In this document: positions 9,380-17,602 of the stretch, in pieces
Layout: each line of letters starts with the position of its first letter
Numbering within the stretch: the stretch's first letter is position 1
From: a bacterium
Lineage (GTDB): Bacteria; Bacteroidota; Bacteroidia; Bacteroidales; Muribaculaceae
DNA length: 64,000 nucleotides
Assembly: GCA_004563195.1 (NCBI GenBank)
Contig: SFTJ01000002.1
Coordinates: 1-64,000, forward strand
Reading direction: 5' to 3'
Notes under the pieces: generated by a model
Databases searched by the model: none
What the model was told of the DNA's origin: nothing
The model's input: only the letters and a program-made list of their open reading frames with translations
Translations under genes and position numbers: made by a program

Positions 9380-9991
9380 TTACTTAAAATAGTCGTAAAA
9401 CTCGGTGCCCGGCTTTACGCAATGCGTGCGGAAGCCCAAAAGTTGGGCAGCGTCGCAGTTGGCTTGACCATCGTCGAAGAAAAGCGTTTCCTCCGGACGA
9501 ATGCCGAACTTATCGATGCACATTTGGAATATTCGTTGGTCGGGTTTGCAGCAATGTGCCTCGTAGGATAGCACCATATCTTCGGCATAATACTCCAGAT
9601 CGTGACCATCGGCGCGGAAAAACTCGCGAATCACGGAGTTGAACATGATGGTATTGGTGTTGGAGAGCAGATAGATGTGATATTGATTGGCGAGTCGTTC
9701 GAGGGCGCGCAGGCGCTCAACGGGAATGCCGAGCAAAAATTGAAAGAAGCAGTCATCGATGGTATCGTCGGACACCGGGCAATCGAAGTGCTTGCGCATC
9801 TCGGCACGGAACTCCTCGGGGGTTACTTTGCCCTCTTCGAGCAATAGGAATATGCCACTTTGCTTATATACGCCGAGCATATCTTCGGCGTCGCGCATTC
9901 CGGCGCGAGTGTATGCTGCCACGCAGCGGTCGCGGTTGATGTCGATAATCACACCGCCGAGGTCGAAAAGTAAGTTCTTGATATTATTCAT
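9380..9991 (-). CDS. HAD-IA family phosphatase (YihX-like)
   Basis: 203 residues from MNNIKNLLFDLGGVI. Motif I is FDLGGVIID, the DxG variant of YihX-type HADs; LLSNTN (~112) is motif II, the lysine in CKPD (~156) motif III, and FFDDGQANCDAA (~172-183) motif IV. YihX relatives act on sugar phosphates such as glucose 1-phosphate; the substrate here is unknown. The start overlaps the end of the lysozyme gene by 8 nt, indicating coupled translation. The frame stays open upstream, but that extension is Arg/Pro-rich antisense of the lysozyme tail and was discarded. Confidence 0.85.
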   Translation of the reverse strand: MNNIKNLLFDLGGVIIDINRDRCVAAYTRAGMRDAEDMLGVYKQSGIFLLLEEGKVTPEEFRAEMRKHFDCPVSDDTIDDCFFQFLLGIPVERLRALERLANQYHIYLLSNTNTIMFNSVIREFFRADGHDLEYYAEDMVLSYEAHCCKPDQRIFQMCIDKFGIRPEETLFFDDGQANCDAAQLLGFRTHCVKPGTEFYDYFK

Positions 9992-11282
9992 GTCGTTGTC
10001 GTGTGGAGTATCTAATGGGGTTGTCGGAATTAGTGGTTTTGCGCGCACGAATTTCAATAGTAACACTGTCGGCGGCTTCGTGCGAGTGAGTGACGGTGGT
10101 TGCCTCCTTTTCGGGTGTAGCCGAGGCTTTTTCGGCTGTCTTCGCCGATTTTTTCTCGTCGGCATCATCTTCCTCATCGTCGCTTGAGCCGAAGAGGCGC
10201 GAGAAGAACGATCCGATGCCGTCCTTCACCTTCTCTATATCCTCGCTTAACGACGATTCATCGTCGTCGTTGGCTTTTTTCTCTGCTTTCTTTTGTTTGG
10301 CTGCGGGCGCCACTATGCCGCGTTTGGCATTTTGTTCGGCTTGTTCGCGGCGCGCCTTAGCTTCCTCGCGGGCACGGCGTTGAGCTTCTTTTTTGTCCAA
10401 TTCGCCCTTTTTAGCCATTTCGCGGCGAATCTTGGTGAGTTCTTCCTGAGTGATTTTGCTCGAAGAGTCGGGGAGTTTGGGTAGTTCCTTGATTTGTGCC
10501 ACCGAGCTATGCATCACGAGGTCCTCCACCGAGATGTCGATGCCCATGTTTCCCTTAATGCGCTGCGAGATGATGAAAATGTCGTGAGGCGAGTAGCCCG
10601 GGCCGAAACGGTTGAGGTCGACATTGCCGTTGATTCCCGGCACGCGACCGCGTTCGCTGAACTGCCAAATCACGTAAGGCGTATCGTCGGAGAGTACCGG
10701 TTCGTCGTCGGTGTATCGGGCTATGAATAGCGGGTAGTTGGTAAAACGGCCTGCGAGATAGCGGTTGTAGAAATTGACGTAAGTATAGATGATGGGTGCG
10801 CAATGGTAGTACTCATAGATTTTCACTGCCAAGGCGTGAAGGCTGTCGACGAGTTGCTCATTGCTCCATTTTCCTTTGGTTTCCACATCGATCATCGGCA
10901 CGAAAGTCTGTTCCTCGCGGCGGATGTGTTGCTTTATGTTTTCGAACTGGTCGTGTATGGTCGATGAGGAGCGCAAGAAGTGGTAGCAACCCACTTTCAC
11001 ACCGTGTTTGCGAGCCTCGGCGATGTTTCGTTCGAATTTAGGGTCAGTGTAAGTGGCGCCTTCGGTGGCTTTGATATACACGAATTTTATGTTCTCGTTG
11101 TTGGCGATTGCTTCCCAATCGATGTTGCCTTGATATTTCGACACATCTATACCGTCGTAGTCGGTTCGGGGCAATCGTTTCACCTCTAAAGAGTCGGAAG
11201 CGACAGAGTCGGAAGCTTCGGGGTTACCCGCCCAAGCCGCCGCAGCCACAATATATAATAGAGCTAATAGCTTAAATTTCAT
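9984..11282 (-). CDS. GH25 lysozyme-family muramidase with charged C-terminal tail
   Basis: 432 residues. A signal peptide (MKFKLLALLYIVAAAAWA) leads to a GH25 domain at ~40-240: DGIDVSKYQGNIDW carries the catalytic Asp, then VYIKATEGATYTDPKF, GCYHFL, FVPMIDVETKG and VIWQFSE. The enzyme cleaves the MurNAc-GlcNAc bond of peptidoglycan in the periplasm or outside the cell. After ~270 comes a long low-complexity region rich in Lys, Glu and Arg (coiled-coil-like REEAKARREQ), then acidic SSDDEEDDADEK and a Thr/Ser tail. This tail is not part of the GH25 family and has no known role. First gene of the GH25-HAD-ribF-upp operon. Confidence 0.9.
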   Translation of the reverse strand: MKFKLLALLYIVAAAAWAGNPEASDSVASDSLEVKRLPRTDYDGIDVSKYQGNIDWEAIANNENIKFVYIKATEGATYTDPKFERNIAEARKHGVKVGCYHFLRSSSTIHDQFENIKQHIRREEQTFVPMIDVETKGKWSNEQLVDSLHALAVKIYEYYHCAPIIYTYVNFYNRYLAGRFTNYPLFIARYTDDEPVLSDDTPYVIWQFSERGRVPGINGNVDLNRFGPGYSPHDIFIISQRIKGNMGIDISVEDLVMHSSVAQIKELPKLPDSSSKITQEELTKIRREMAKKGELDKKEAQRRAREEAKARREQAEQNAKRGIVAPAAKQKKAEKKANDDDESSLSEDIEKVKDGIGSFFSRLFGSSDDEEDDADEKKSAKTAEKASATPEKEATTVTHSHEAADSVTIEIRARKTTNSDNPIRYSTRQRHE

Positions 11283-11338
11283 TGTTCGGTTATTAATTGA
11301 TGAATTTCGATAGTCTACTCGAAGTCGGATTATCCTTA

Positions 11339-11346
11339 CAAAGTTA
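11339..11346 (-). promoter_or_regulatory. -7 box of GH25-HAD-ribF-upp operon
   Basis: Minus-strand TAACTTTG, TSS near 11332, leader ~50 nt. Confidence 0.6.
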
Positions 11347-11534
11347 ATAAATTCGGTGCAAATAGCTGCCCTGAAAGCGCAAATTAGGTGTGAAATTGCG
11401 TTAATAGCGAAATTAGAGACAAAAGCTTGGCGAGAGCGAGGTTGTCGTGATTGTTAAAATGTGTGTAATAAGGGTGGGGTGATGGGCTGCTATTGTTAAA
11501 TGGAGTTAAATTATTGAATTTTCTGCTCTAAAAG

Positions 11535-11565
11535 TATGTTATATAACATATTTTCTATAACTTTG
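11535..11565 (+). promoter_or_regulatory. Promoter with perfect 16-bp palindrome for small RNA copy 1
   Basis: TATGTTATATAACATA (11535-11550) is a perfect palindrome, 7 nt before the -7 box TAACTTTG (11558-11565). The palindrome covers the -33 region. The same palindrome and 7-nt spacing recur on the opposite strand at 23580-23610, which argues for a regulator-binding site. Confidence 0.7.
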
Positions 11566-11571
11566 CATCAA

Positions 11572-11720
11572 GTTTTTATGGTATTTAGATTTTTGGAATC
11601 ATAAGCCGCGAGGCCGGAGTGATTCTTCGATAAAAAAGGTTTAGTTTTAAGGTTTATGTAATATAACCGTCTAACGGTTAGGAAGACGATCTTCTGCGTG
11701 GCGCAGAGGATGTTTTTTTT
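11572..11720 (+). ncRNA. ~150-nt small transcript, copy 1
   Basis: Defined by a -7 box (11558-11565) and a strong terminator: CTTCTGCG (11691-11698), loop TGG, CGCAGAGG (11702-11709), then eight T. A second hairpin TAACCGT-CTA-ACGGTTA lies at 11664-11680. The sequence matches the reverse complement of 23425-23573 almost base for base, except small indels and changes that keep the terminator stem paired through G-U wobble. No conserved reading frame: a frame starting ATGGTATTTAGA stops after 8 codons here. Function unknown; a regulatory RNA is the simplest reading, a decayed short gene the alternative. Confidence 0.6.
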
Positions 11721-11741
11721 ATGTGCCTGTGGGAAATGCAT

Positions 11742-11788
11742 GGGTCGGACCATTCAGACGGGTCGGACTGGTCTGAAAGGTCCGACGA
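11742..11788. repeat. GGTCGGAC-type short repeat cluster
   Basis: GGGTCGGACC, GGGTCGGACT and AGGTCCGAC units in 47 bp, just after the small RNA terminator. Similar clusters lie at 17462, 23705 and 32521. Confidence 0.6.
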
Positions 11789-11818
11789 GGTGCTGATGAT
11801 GATGGGTTTTCCGTTTTT

Positions 11819-13086
11819 TTATCTTTTGGCTTTTACTGTGGCGGAGTCGATGATATTTCCGTGGCGGTCGAGGAGTGTTAGGGACATCTGCTTGCTGTCG
11901 ACGGTCATCGACATGGCACCCACCATTTGAGGTCCTTCGGCCCAACGGTGGCGTATAAGGTGCTCGTTGTGAGTGAGTTCCTTCATGTGTCGGCCACGTT
12001 CGTTGTCGCTCGACGGAGTTTGGATATACACCGTACCGCGCGAGCCGTCGGTTACTTCGCCGCGATAGATGGCGTCGGAGCGCACATATATGTGATTATT
12101 TCCCGCCAAAGCGAGGTCGATGCCCAAACGGTCGAAAGTGTCGCGCCAGCGAGCATATTGGCTGTCATTGCCGTTAACGCCGTCGAACCACTGATAGTGT
12201 TCGCACACCACCACATAGCGCGGCGCTTCGGCGCTGTTTCGCGCATCGGTGACCACCTTTTCGAGCCACGAGCGAGCAGCCTCGAAGCCCTCGGCGGTGC
12301 GCATATCCTCGCTGTTGAGCATCACAAACATCACTTCGCCGTAGCGGAAATGATAGCACACGCCCTCCTCGCGCAAGTAGCCGTTTTCGGGATAATAGTT
12401 GGTTTGACGGAAGAAATCGTTGCTTGTTCGCACAAATCCGCGAGTCATATTGTCGTGATTGCCATTTACGCCCGCCCACATATAATCGGAGAAATGGCGC
12501 TCGGCATATAGGCTTTGCCAAAACGAGAAACTGCCGCCCCAAGCAGTGATGTCGCCCAGATGGAGCACCCATTGGAACGGGCGGAACCGGCTCACTGCGT
12601 CAATCATAGCCAGGCATCGACCTGACGATGCATAAGCGGCGTATAGGCATGAAAATCAGAGATTATGCAGCAAGTCCAACTTTCAGCGCCGGCGGTGACG
12701 AACGAGTGCACCTGCGAAGCCGAAGAACCCTGTTTGTCGACAATCATATATTCATATCGCGTGTCGGGCGAAAGCCCCTTGAGCGAGGCTCCGCACTTGA
12801 TGATGGCAGGATATTCGTAGATGTCGCTATTGTCGGCAGCTTTGGAATAGATGCTGTCGAAGGTTACGCAGCGAAATTCGGTCTCCGGGCGCAACCGCTT
12901 GGCATTCTGCCAATCGGCATCCGACGCCGGGCGGTAGACGATTGCCGAGCCTTTGCTGTCGGCAGCCCAACTGATGCGCATAGTGGTCGACGCATCTTCG
13001 CCAGGGCAAGTGACGATGGTGCTTACATTCTGAGCTACAGCCACTTGTGTGGCTAATATGATGAATAGAGCTAATACTTTTTTCAT
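11819..13086 (-). pseudogene. Purple acid phosphatase-like metallophosphoesterase, split by frameshift
   Basis: The 5' part (13086-12604, 160 codons) has a signal peptide (MKKVLALFIILATQVAVA), a fibronectin-like domain (LSPDTRYEYMIV) and the first metal motif SDFHAY, then stops. The 3' part (12607-11819, 262 codons) carries the other motifs: HLGDITAWGG, GVNGNHDN, VVCEHYQW and LAGNNHIYVRS. The catalytic domain is therefore divided between frames; the frames meet at ATGA (12604-12607), and a -1 shift restores ...DAWLMIDAV.... No slippery heptamer is seen, so a 1-nt deletion or sequence error fits better than programmed frameshifting. If intact it would be a secreted phosphatase. It lies 8 nt after the FGE/sialidase gene in the same direction. 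Confidence 0.8.
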
Positions 13087-13094
13087 AATGAGAA

Positions 13095-15098
13095 TTATTT
13101 GATGTTAAGTGGTAGATTACTTTCAATCCAAGCCAAGTTGAAGGCATAGTGAATGCGGCTGCTGAGCAAGTGAATCATGCCGTCGGGACTTTGAGTGGCA
13201 GCCAGATAGCCTCGCGGTTCGGCGTGAGTGTTGTCCATTGTGAAAAATTGCGTCCATGCGCCGCCGTTGAGGTAGCGCTCGATGCCGTCGCTGAGCACGC
13301 GTTTCACAGGCCAAGTCTTGCCCTCATCGTAGGATAGAGCCACATAGGCACCATAGCATCGCTGCATCGAACCGTCGGCGGCGCGCATCATCATGCCTTG
13401 CTCACTCTTTTTGGTGCGCGTGGGGTGGTCGGTGAAGCTCACGAGCATAATGGGACCCTCGGCAAGGCGCAATAGCACGAGTCGCTGATGACCCTGAATG
13501 GGCGGAAACTCCGAAGCGTGATAGGTCCACGACTTGCCGCGGTCGGTGGAGATGCTGATGGGCAGATGCGGCTTGCCATCGGCATCCTTCACGGCATTAT
13601 CGATGCCACGCCCCATAGCCATAAGACTGCCGTCGGCCAATTGTACCACGCCCGCATGAATACCCGCGATGGTAGAACCAGTGCCACCCTCCACAAAGTG
13701 GGGTAGCGGAGCGCCGTCCCACGGGTCGTGCCAAGTAGTGCCGCCGTCGCTGCTAAGGTGAATGGAAGTGCCGTCCTCGCTGCCCGGACCCGCGTCGCAG
13801 AGTTGCACTAAAGTGCCGTCGCTGAGCACAATAGGTCCTTGAATCACCTGATGACGCATAGTGTGTTCCGGCTCGATGATGCGCGGGCGGCTCCAAGTGA
13901 CACCGTTGTCGCGACTGACACGCATCGCCATAGCCAAGTTTTGCCAATCGCCGGCGGCTTCCACGCCATTGAAGTGGAAAAGACAGCCATGGCGGTCGTT
14001 GAGCAGCGAACTGCCGGTCATATTGCGGTCGGGAACCTTGAAAAACAGTTCCGAAGGAGTCCATTGCGATTTACCTTTGGGCAAGCGCGAGCTGAGCACC
14101 ACCATGTCGCGGCCATTCTCCTCATCGGCAGAGAACCAGATGGCGAGCAAATCGCCATTGTCGCACCAAGTGATGGCAGGTTGGTGATTGTGGCGCATAA
14201 ACGGCGAGCCCGAGCCCGGATTGGGCGGCAAAACAAATACACGAGGTTCGCAGAACACCGGCTGAGTGCGGCTCACCTTGTTCCATTTGGCTCGGCGAGA
14301 ACTTTCGGCGGTGAAATGGCTCTCATCGATGCTCCAACCGGCAGGATAAGGAGCTTCCACTATGCGAAAACCCGTCATAGAGTGACGGTCGGCAGGAATC
14401 ATAGCCATGCGATTGGCAGAACGGAGATATTGCTCCGGAGTGTTGTGACTGCCGCCGCGAGTGACGCGATACAATCCGCCGCTCACCACACACGGGTCGA
14501 CAGCCGCTTCGGCGCTATAGGGCGCATACCAGTCGAGGCACCACTCCTCCACATTGCCATGCATATCGCAGATGCCAAACGCATTGGGTGGCGTAACGCC
14601 CACCTGCAGATTCACCTTCTGCAGCGTGCGCGACTTTTGCTGATGGCGATGAAACACCCCCGGCAACCCATCGCCCCAAAAGAACGGAAACGGAGTGCCC
14701 GCGCGGCAAGCATATTCCCATTCCGCCTCGGTGGGCAAGCGGAAATTGCGGCCGGTGCGCTCGCTGAGCCATTGGCAATAGTTCATGGCATCGTACCACG
14801 ACACATTGGTCACCGCCTCGTCGTCGGCGGTGCTGAGACCGTCCTTGCCACGCAGTGCGCGGTGCTCCGGCATAAACTGCTCAAACTGAGCATTGGTGAC
14901 CTCAGTGACAGCCATGCCAAACGAGTGCGACAAATCCACCCGATGCACCGGAGCCTCGTCGTAGTTTTCGCCCTCGCCCATCGATCCCATCCAGAAGTGG
15001 CCCTTTTCGATGGTCTTTATTTCAGGAATATCTATTTGAGCCCAAGCCCTGCAGCCCAAGCAGGCCAAGAGCACAGCCAAGCAAGCAAATCGTTTCAT
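13095..15098 (-). CDS. Secreted FGE-fold / sialidase-like fusion protein
   Basis: 667 residues. Signal peptide (MKRFACLAVLLACLGCRAWA), then an FGE-sulfatase (SUMF1) domain at ~25-260: FWMGSMGEGENYDEAPVH, VTNVSWYDAMNYC, RLPTEAEWEYACRAG, GNVEEWCLDWY, GGSHNTPEQYLRSANR. The Cys pair expected in this last region of true formylglycine-generating enzymes is absent, so sulfatase activation is unlikely. From ~290 a sialidase-type propeller follows with Asp boxes SRDNGVTW, SSDGGTTW, STDRGKSW and SYDEGKTW. The FGE fold may serve as a binding domain for a sialidase or related glycosidase. It heads an operon with the broken phosphatase downstream. Confidence 0.85.
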   Translation of the reverse strand: MKRFACLAVLLACLGCRAWAQIDIPEIKTIEKGHFWMGSMGEGENYDEAPVHRVDLSHSFGMAVTEVTNAQFEQFMPEHRALRGKDGLSTADDEAVTNVSWYDAMNYCQWLSERTGRNFRLPTEAEWEYACRAGTPFPFFWGDGLPGVFHRHQQKSRTLQKVNLQVGVTPPNAFGICDMHGNVEEWCLDWYAPYSAEAAVDPCVVSGGLYRVTRGGSHNTPEQYLRSANRMAMIPADRHSMTGFRIVEAPYPAGWSIDESHFTAESSRRAKWNKVSRTQPVFCEPRVFVLPPNPGSGSPFMRHNHQPAITWCDNGDLLAIWFSADEENGRDMVVLSSRLPKGKSQWTPSELFFKVPDRNMTGSSLLNDRHGCLFHFNGVEAAGDWQNLAMAMRVSRDNGVTWSRPRIIEPEHTMRHQVIQGPIVLSDGTLVQLCDAGPGSEDGTSIHLSSDGGTTWHDPWDGAPLPHFVEGGTGSTIAGIHAGVVQLADGSLMAMGRGIDNAVKDADGKPHLPISISTDRGKSWTYHASEFPPIQGHQRLVLLRLAEGPIMLVSFTDHPTRTKKSEQGMMMRAADGSMQRCYGAYVALSYDEGKTWPVKRVLSDGIERYLNGGAWTQFFTMDNTHAEPRGYLAATQSPDGMIHLLSSRIHYAFNLAWIESNLPLNIK

Positions 15099-15140
15099 AT
15101 CGTAAAAAATGGATAAACAATAGTTTTTTAGGTTTCAGAG

Positions 15141-15148
15141 CAAAGGTA
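15141..15148 (-). promoter_or_regulatory. -7 box of FGE/sialidase gene
   Basis: Minus-strand TACCTTTG, TSS near 15134, leader ~36 nt. Confidence 0.6.
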
Positions 15149-15189
15149 TGAATATTTCGGCATATATAGGGCAAAATATGCCACACAAT

Positions 15190-15242
15190 GCGGCAAAAAA
15201 TGGGCGCAAGGATGCTCTTTTCGAAGGAGAATCCTTGCGCCC
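15190..15242 (-). terminator. Terminator of AraC regulator gene
   Basis: GGGCGCAAGGAT (15202-15213) pairs fully with ATCCTTGCGCCC (15231-15242); on the minus strand the stem is followed by ATTTTTTG. Confidence 0.8.
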
Positions 15243-15270
15243 GGTGGGAGTATTATATAATAAGTTAGTG

Positions 15271-16161
15271 TTATTTGCCGGCTTTGGCTCGGATAAGGCG
15301 CGGGGAGTCGCCGAGGTGGGCTTTGACATATCTGCCGAAGTTGGAAACATCGGGGAAACCGAGTTGCATGGCGATTTCCTTAATCGACATGTCGCTGTGT
15401 ATCAAGAGCATCTCAATGCGCTTAATAAGCATCTTGCTGATGATGGCTTTAGCCGTTTCGCCCGAGCTGATTTTGCACACATGAGTAAGGTATTTCGACG
15501 ATACGTTGAGCATCTCGGCGTAGTGCCGAATGGCGCGATGAGGATTGGGCTCTTCAGCCATAGCTTTGCTTACCGAGGTGATGAAGCGCTTGAAGATAAC
15601 ATCGCTTTGTCGCACGGGACTGTCGTCGGCATCAACGGGTAATGCACCAATGCGCAGACAGTAGGATTTCACTTCTTCGAGCAACGCGAAAGTGAGATAT
15701 CGCACGCTCTTGGCATTGCAACCGTCTTTGTTGGCGATGATGCTTGAGCCGAGAAGGTGGTAATAATCGTTGATGAGGCGCACCATATTGTCGTCGAGGT
15801 GCAGCAGCGGGGTGCGAGTGGAAGCCAGTTCCACCCACTTGATGCGCACATTGCTGATGATGCCATAGATAAAATCTTTGGAGAGGGCAATCACCGAGCA
15901 GTCGAAATTGCTTGAGACGGTGTATTTGCCAAAAATGGAGAACGGGCGACAAACGAGTAAGTCGTGGCTTCGAGCCACCACGGTGTTGTTGTCGATAGTT
16001 ATAGATAGTTTGCCTTTGGTTACGAAGATAAATGCAAGGGCCTCAACAGGGTCCTTGTTGATGTATGGAGCGAGGGCTTCGATATTTTTAAAGTAAGCAA
16101 CATCCTCGGTAACTATATCTTGGCGATGCCCGGACGTTGATTTTTTTATATTATGATACAT
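15271..16161 (-). CDS. AraC-family transcriptional regulator
   Basis: 296 residues. An N-terminal cupin-like sensing region (~30-170; FIFVTKGKLSITIDNNTVVARSHD) is followed by the two HTH units of an AraC domain at ~195-290: HYAEMLNVSSKYLTHVCK, then MSIKEIAMQLGFPDVSNFGRYVK and GDSPRLIR. It likely responds to a small ligand and controls unknown targets. It is monocistronic, with its own promoter and terminator. Confidence 0.9.
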   Translation of the reverse strand: MYHNIKKSTSGHRQDIVTEDVAYFKNIEALAPYINKDPVEALAFIFVTKGKLSITIDNNTVVARSHDLLVCRPFSIFGKYTVSSNFDCSVIALSKDFIYGIISNVRIKWVELASTRTPLLHLDDNMVRLINDYYHLLGSSIIANKDGCNAKSVRYLTFALLEEVKSYCLRIGALPVDADDSPVRQSDVIFKRFITSVSKAMAEEPNPHRAIRHYAEMLNVSSKYLTHVCKISSGETAKAIISKMLIKRIEMLLIHSDMSIKEIAMQLGFPDVSNFGRYVKAHLGDSPRLIRAKAGK

Positions 16162-16212
16162 AACAAATCATTATTTTAAGAAATAACAGCTTATTGTCAG
16201 CAGAAAGTGCTA

Positions 16213-16220
16213 CAAAGTTA
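16213..16220 (-). promoter_or_regulatory. -7 box of AraC regulator gene
   Basis: Minus-strand TAACTTTG, TSS near 16206, leader ~45 nt. Confidence 0.6.
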
Positions 16221-16349
16221 TGTAAAAGATTGCATAAAAAGTGTTCAAATAGGATGTGTAATTGTTGAAAAACGGAACAAACAAAGAGAAAGGAAGATTT
16301 TGACATTTTTTTTGGAAGTATGGAACAACTAAAAGTGAGTAATTATTAA

Positions 16350-16480
16350 TAACTTTGTGGCGTGAAACGGTAAACGAGATAATCAAGGAAACATTTACAT
16401 ATACTCATTATTGTTTTGTAAATTATTAGACTCTATTTAGGTAGTGTGTGCAGCTGTTGAGAAACAGCTGCACATTTAGT
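16350..16480 (+). ncRNA. Short promoter-to-hairpin transcript
   Basis: A -7 box TAACTTTG (16350-16357) is followed ~90 nt later by a perfect 11-bp hairpin, GTGCAGCTGTT-GAGA-AACAGCTGCAC (16448-16473), and ATTTAGTTTTC. No reading frame is convincing in between. It could be a small RNA of ~115 nt, or the attenuated leader of the membrane protein gene starting at 16658. The T-run is weak, so read-through is plausible. Confidence 0.4.
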
Positions 16481-16657
16481 TTTCATAAGTGTGACAAAGA
16501 GCGAGTTGCCACAGAAAAAAGTGTGCAAAAAATCTTAATGCGTTTGTGAGAAACTACAAGAATTGCTATCTTCGTGCAATGAAGAGTACGAGGTGTATAG
16601 GTTTTCACTCGGAAATAAGGAAATTTTTTTTTACCGTTATCACTAAATTGAGTAGAA

Positions 16658-17107
16658 ATGAAAGTAGTAACAAATATATTGCTGGTGGCCGCACTGATAG
16701 TGTATGTTTTTCTGCCCCTGTTTGAGGTGGAATTTGAAGGTGGCATGACCGGATTTTCATATACAGCCAACACATTGTCCGACTCAGCCGACTTGGCGAA
16801 GCAGTTGTTTGCGCTTCTGCCGTTTGTGAGTTGTTTCGGGGCAATAGCATTTAATTGTCTCAAGCATCGTTTTTGGGGATTCCTGGTGGCAGTGTTTATA
16901 GTGTGTGGCATAGTATTTTATTACTTAGCCAAGCGATATGTGCTGATACAGACGCCCTTGGTGTATCACTATGTGGGTCAAGGCACGGGATTTGTGGTGG
17001 GCTATGTGCTGCTGATATGCGCATTGGCTTCAGCCATCTTGTCGCTGATGCCTTTTGCGTTCAATATGCTTCACGAAAAGCAGCCTAAGGTCAATAATCA
17101 AGAATAA
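16658..17107 (+). CDS. Small four-helix integral membrane protein, unknown
   Basis: 149 residues with hydrophobic stretches at ~4-21, ~48-66, ~72-90 and ~108-132, so probably four inner-membrane helices, and a polar tail EKQPKVNNQE. I do not recognise a family. It is flanked on both sides by short promoter-to-terminator transcripts and has no co-directional partner. The start follows GTAGAA and agrees with a membrane-inserted N-terminus. Confidence 0.65.
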   Translation: MKVVTNILLVAALIVYVFLPLFEVEFEGGMTGFSYTANTLSDSADLAKQLFALLPFVSCFGAIAFNCLKHRFWGFLVAVFIVCGIVFYYLAKRYVLIQTPLVYHYVGQGTGFVVGYVLLICALASAILSLMPFAFNMLHEKQPKVNNQE

Positions 17108-17338
17108 TCATTGCGGGAAAATATTTATGTCATTAAAACGGTCGGTGGCTTAACAGCTGCCGACTGTAGTTCTTTTTGGCTGAAAGGGTATGTATCGAGG
17201 TAAAAATGTAAGGTTTACTTTTACAAAAGTGCAACAAAAAATGCCTAAAACGCCCTTAGAATAGGCTGATTTGAGTTAAAGAAAGTTAAATTGCAAGATT
17301 ATCCAATTTTAGGAGTAGAGATATATAAAACTATCACT

Positions 17339-17424
17339 TATATTTGTATCGTGTTTTTCATAGTATTAAATTAAGATTAAGGTTAAAGTGGGCTACGCAG
17401 TGATTGCGGAGCCTATTTTTTTTG
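17339..17424 (+). ncRNA. Short promoter-to-terminator transcript (~72 nt)
   Basis: The -7 box TATATTTG (17339-17346) is followed by a terminator: GGCTACGC (17391-17398), loop AGTGATT, GCGGAGCC (17406-17413) with one A-G mismatch, then TATTTTTTTT. No ORF fits between. The layout resembles the twin RNAs at 11572 and 23425 but the sequence does not. Confidence 0.45.
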
Positions 17425-17461
17425 CGGCAGCCGCAGTGGCGGCACTAGGATGATGGGGTGA

Positions 17462-17499
17462 TGTCGGACCTGTCGGACCGGTCAGACCGGTCGGTCGGA
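17462..17499. repeat. GGTCGGAC-type short repeat cluster
   Basis: GTCGGACCTGTCGGACCGG followed by TCAGACCGGTCGGTCGG, again just beyond the terminator of a short transcript. Confidence 0.6.
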
Positions 17500-17516
17500 A
17501 GAGATGTGTAAAAGCA

Positions 17517-17550
17517 AATTCGGACGACCCGATGTGGGGTCGCCCGAATT
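17517..17550 (-). terminator. Terminator of metK
   Basis: AATTCGGACGACCC pairs with GGGTCGCCCGAATT with one G-U and one mismatch; on the minus strand it is followed by TGCTTTTA. Confidence 0.65.
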
Positions 17551-17602
17551 ATTAATCATAATCACTAAAGTGAGAAACATTAATCGAATTTATGTTGCCG
17601 AC

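Noticed and set aside
9992..10177. N-terminal extension of the YihX-like HAD protein
   Set aside because: The extra 62 residues are Arg/Pro-rich and overlap the lysozyme tail in another frame; MNNIKNLLFDLGG is a normal HAD start.
12600..12612. Programmed -1 frameshift in the phosphatase gene
   Set aside because: No X-XXY-YYZ slippery heptamer or downstream stem is present at the junction.
13839..15116. 425-codon plus-strand open frame opposite the FGE/sialidase gene
   Set aside because: His/Arg/Ala-rich antisense frame with no domain; the minus-strand gene has clear motifs and a promoter.
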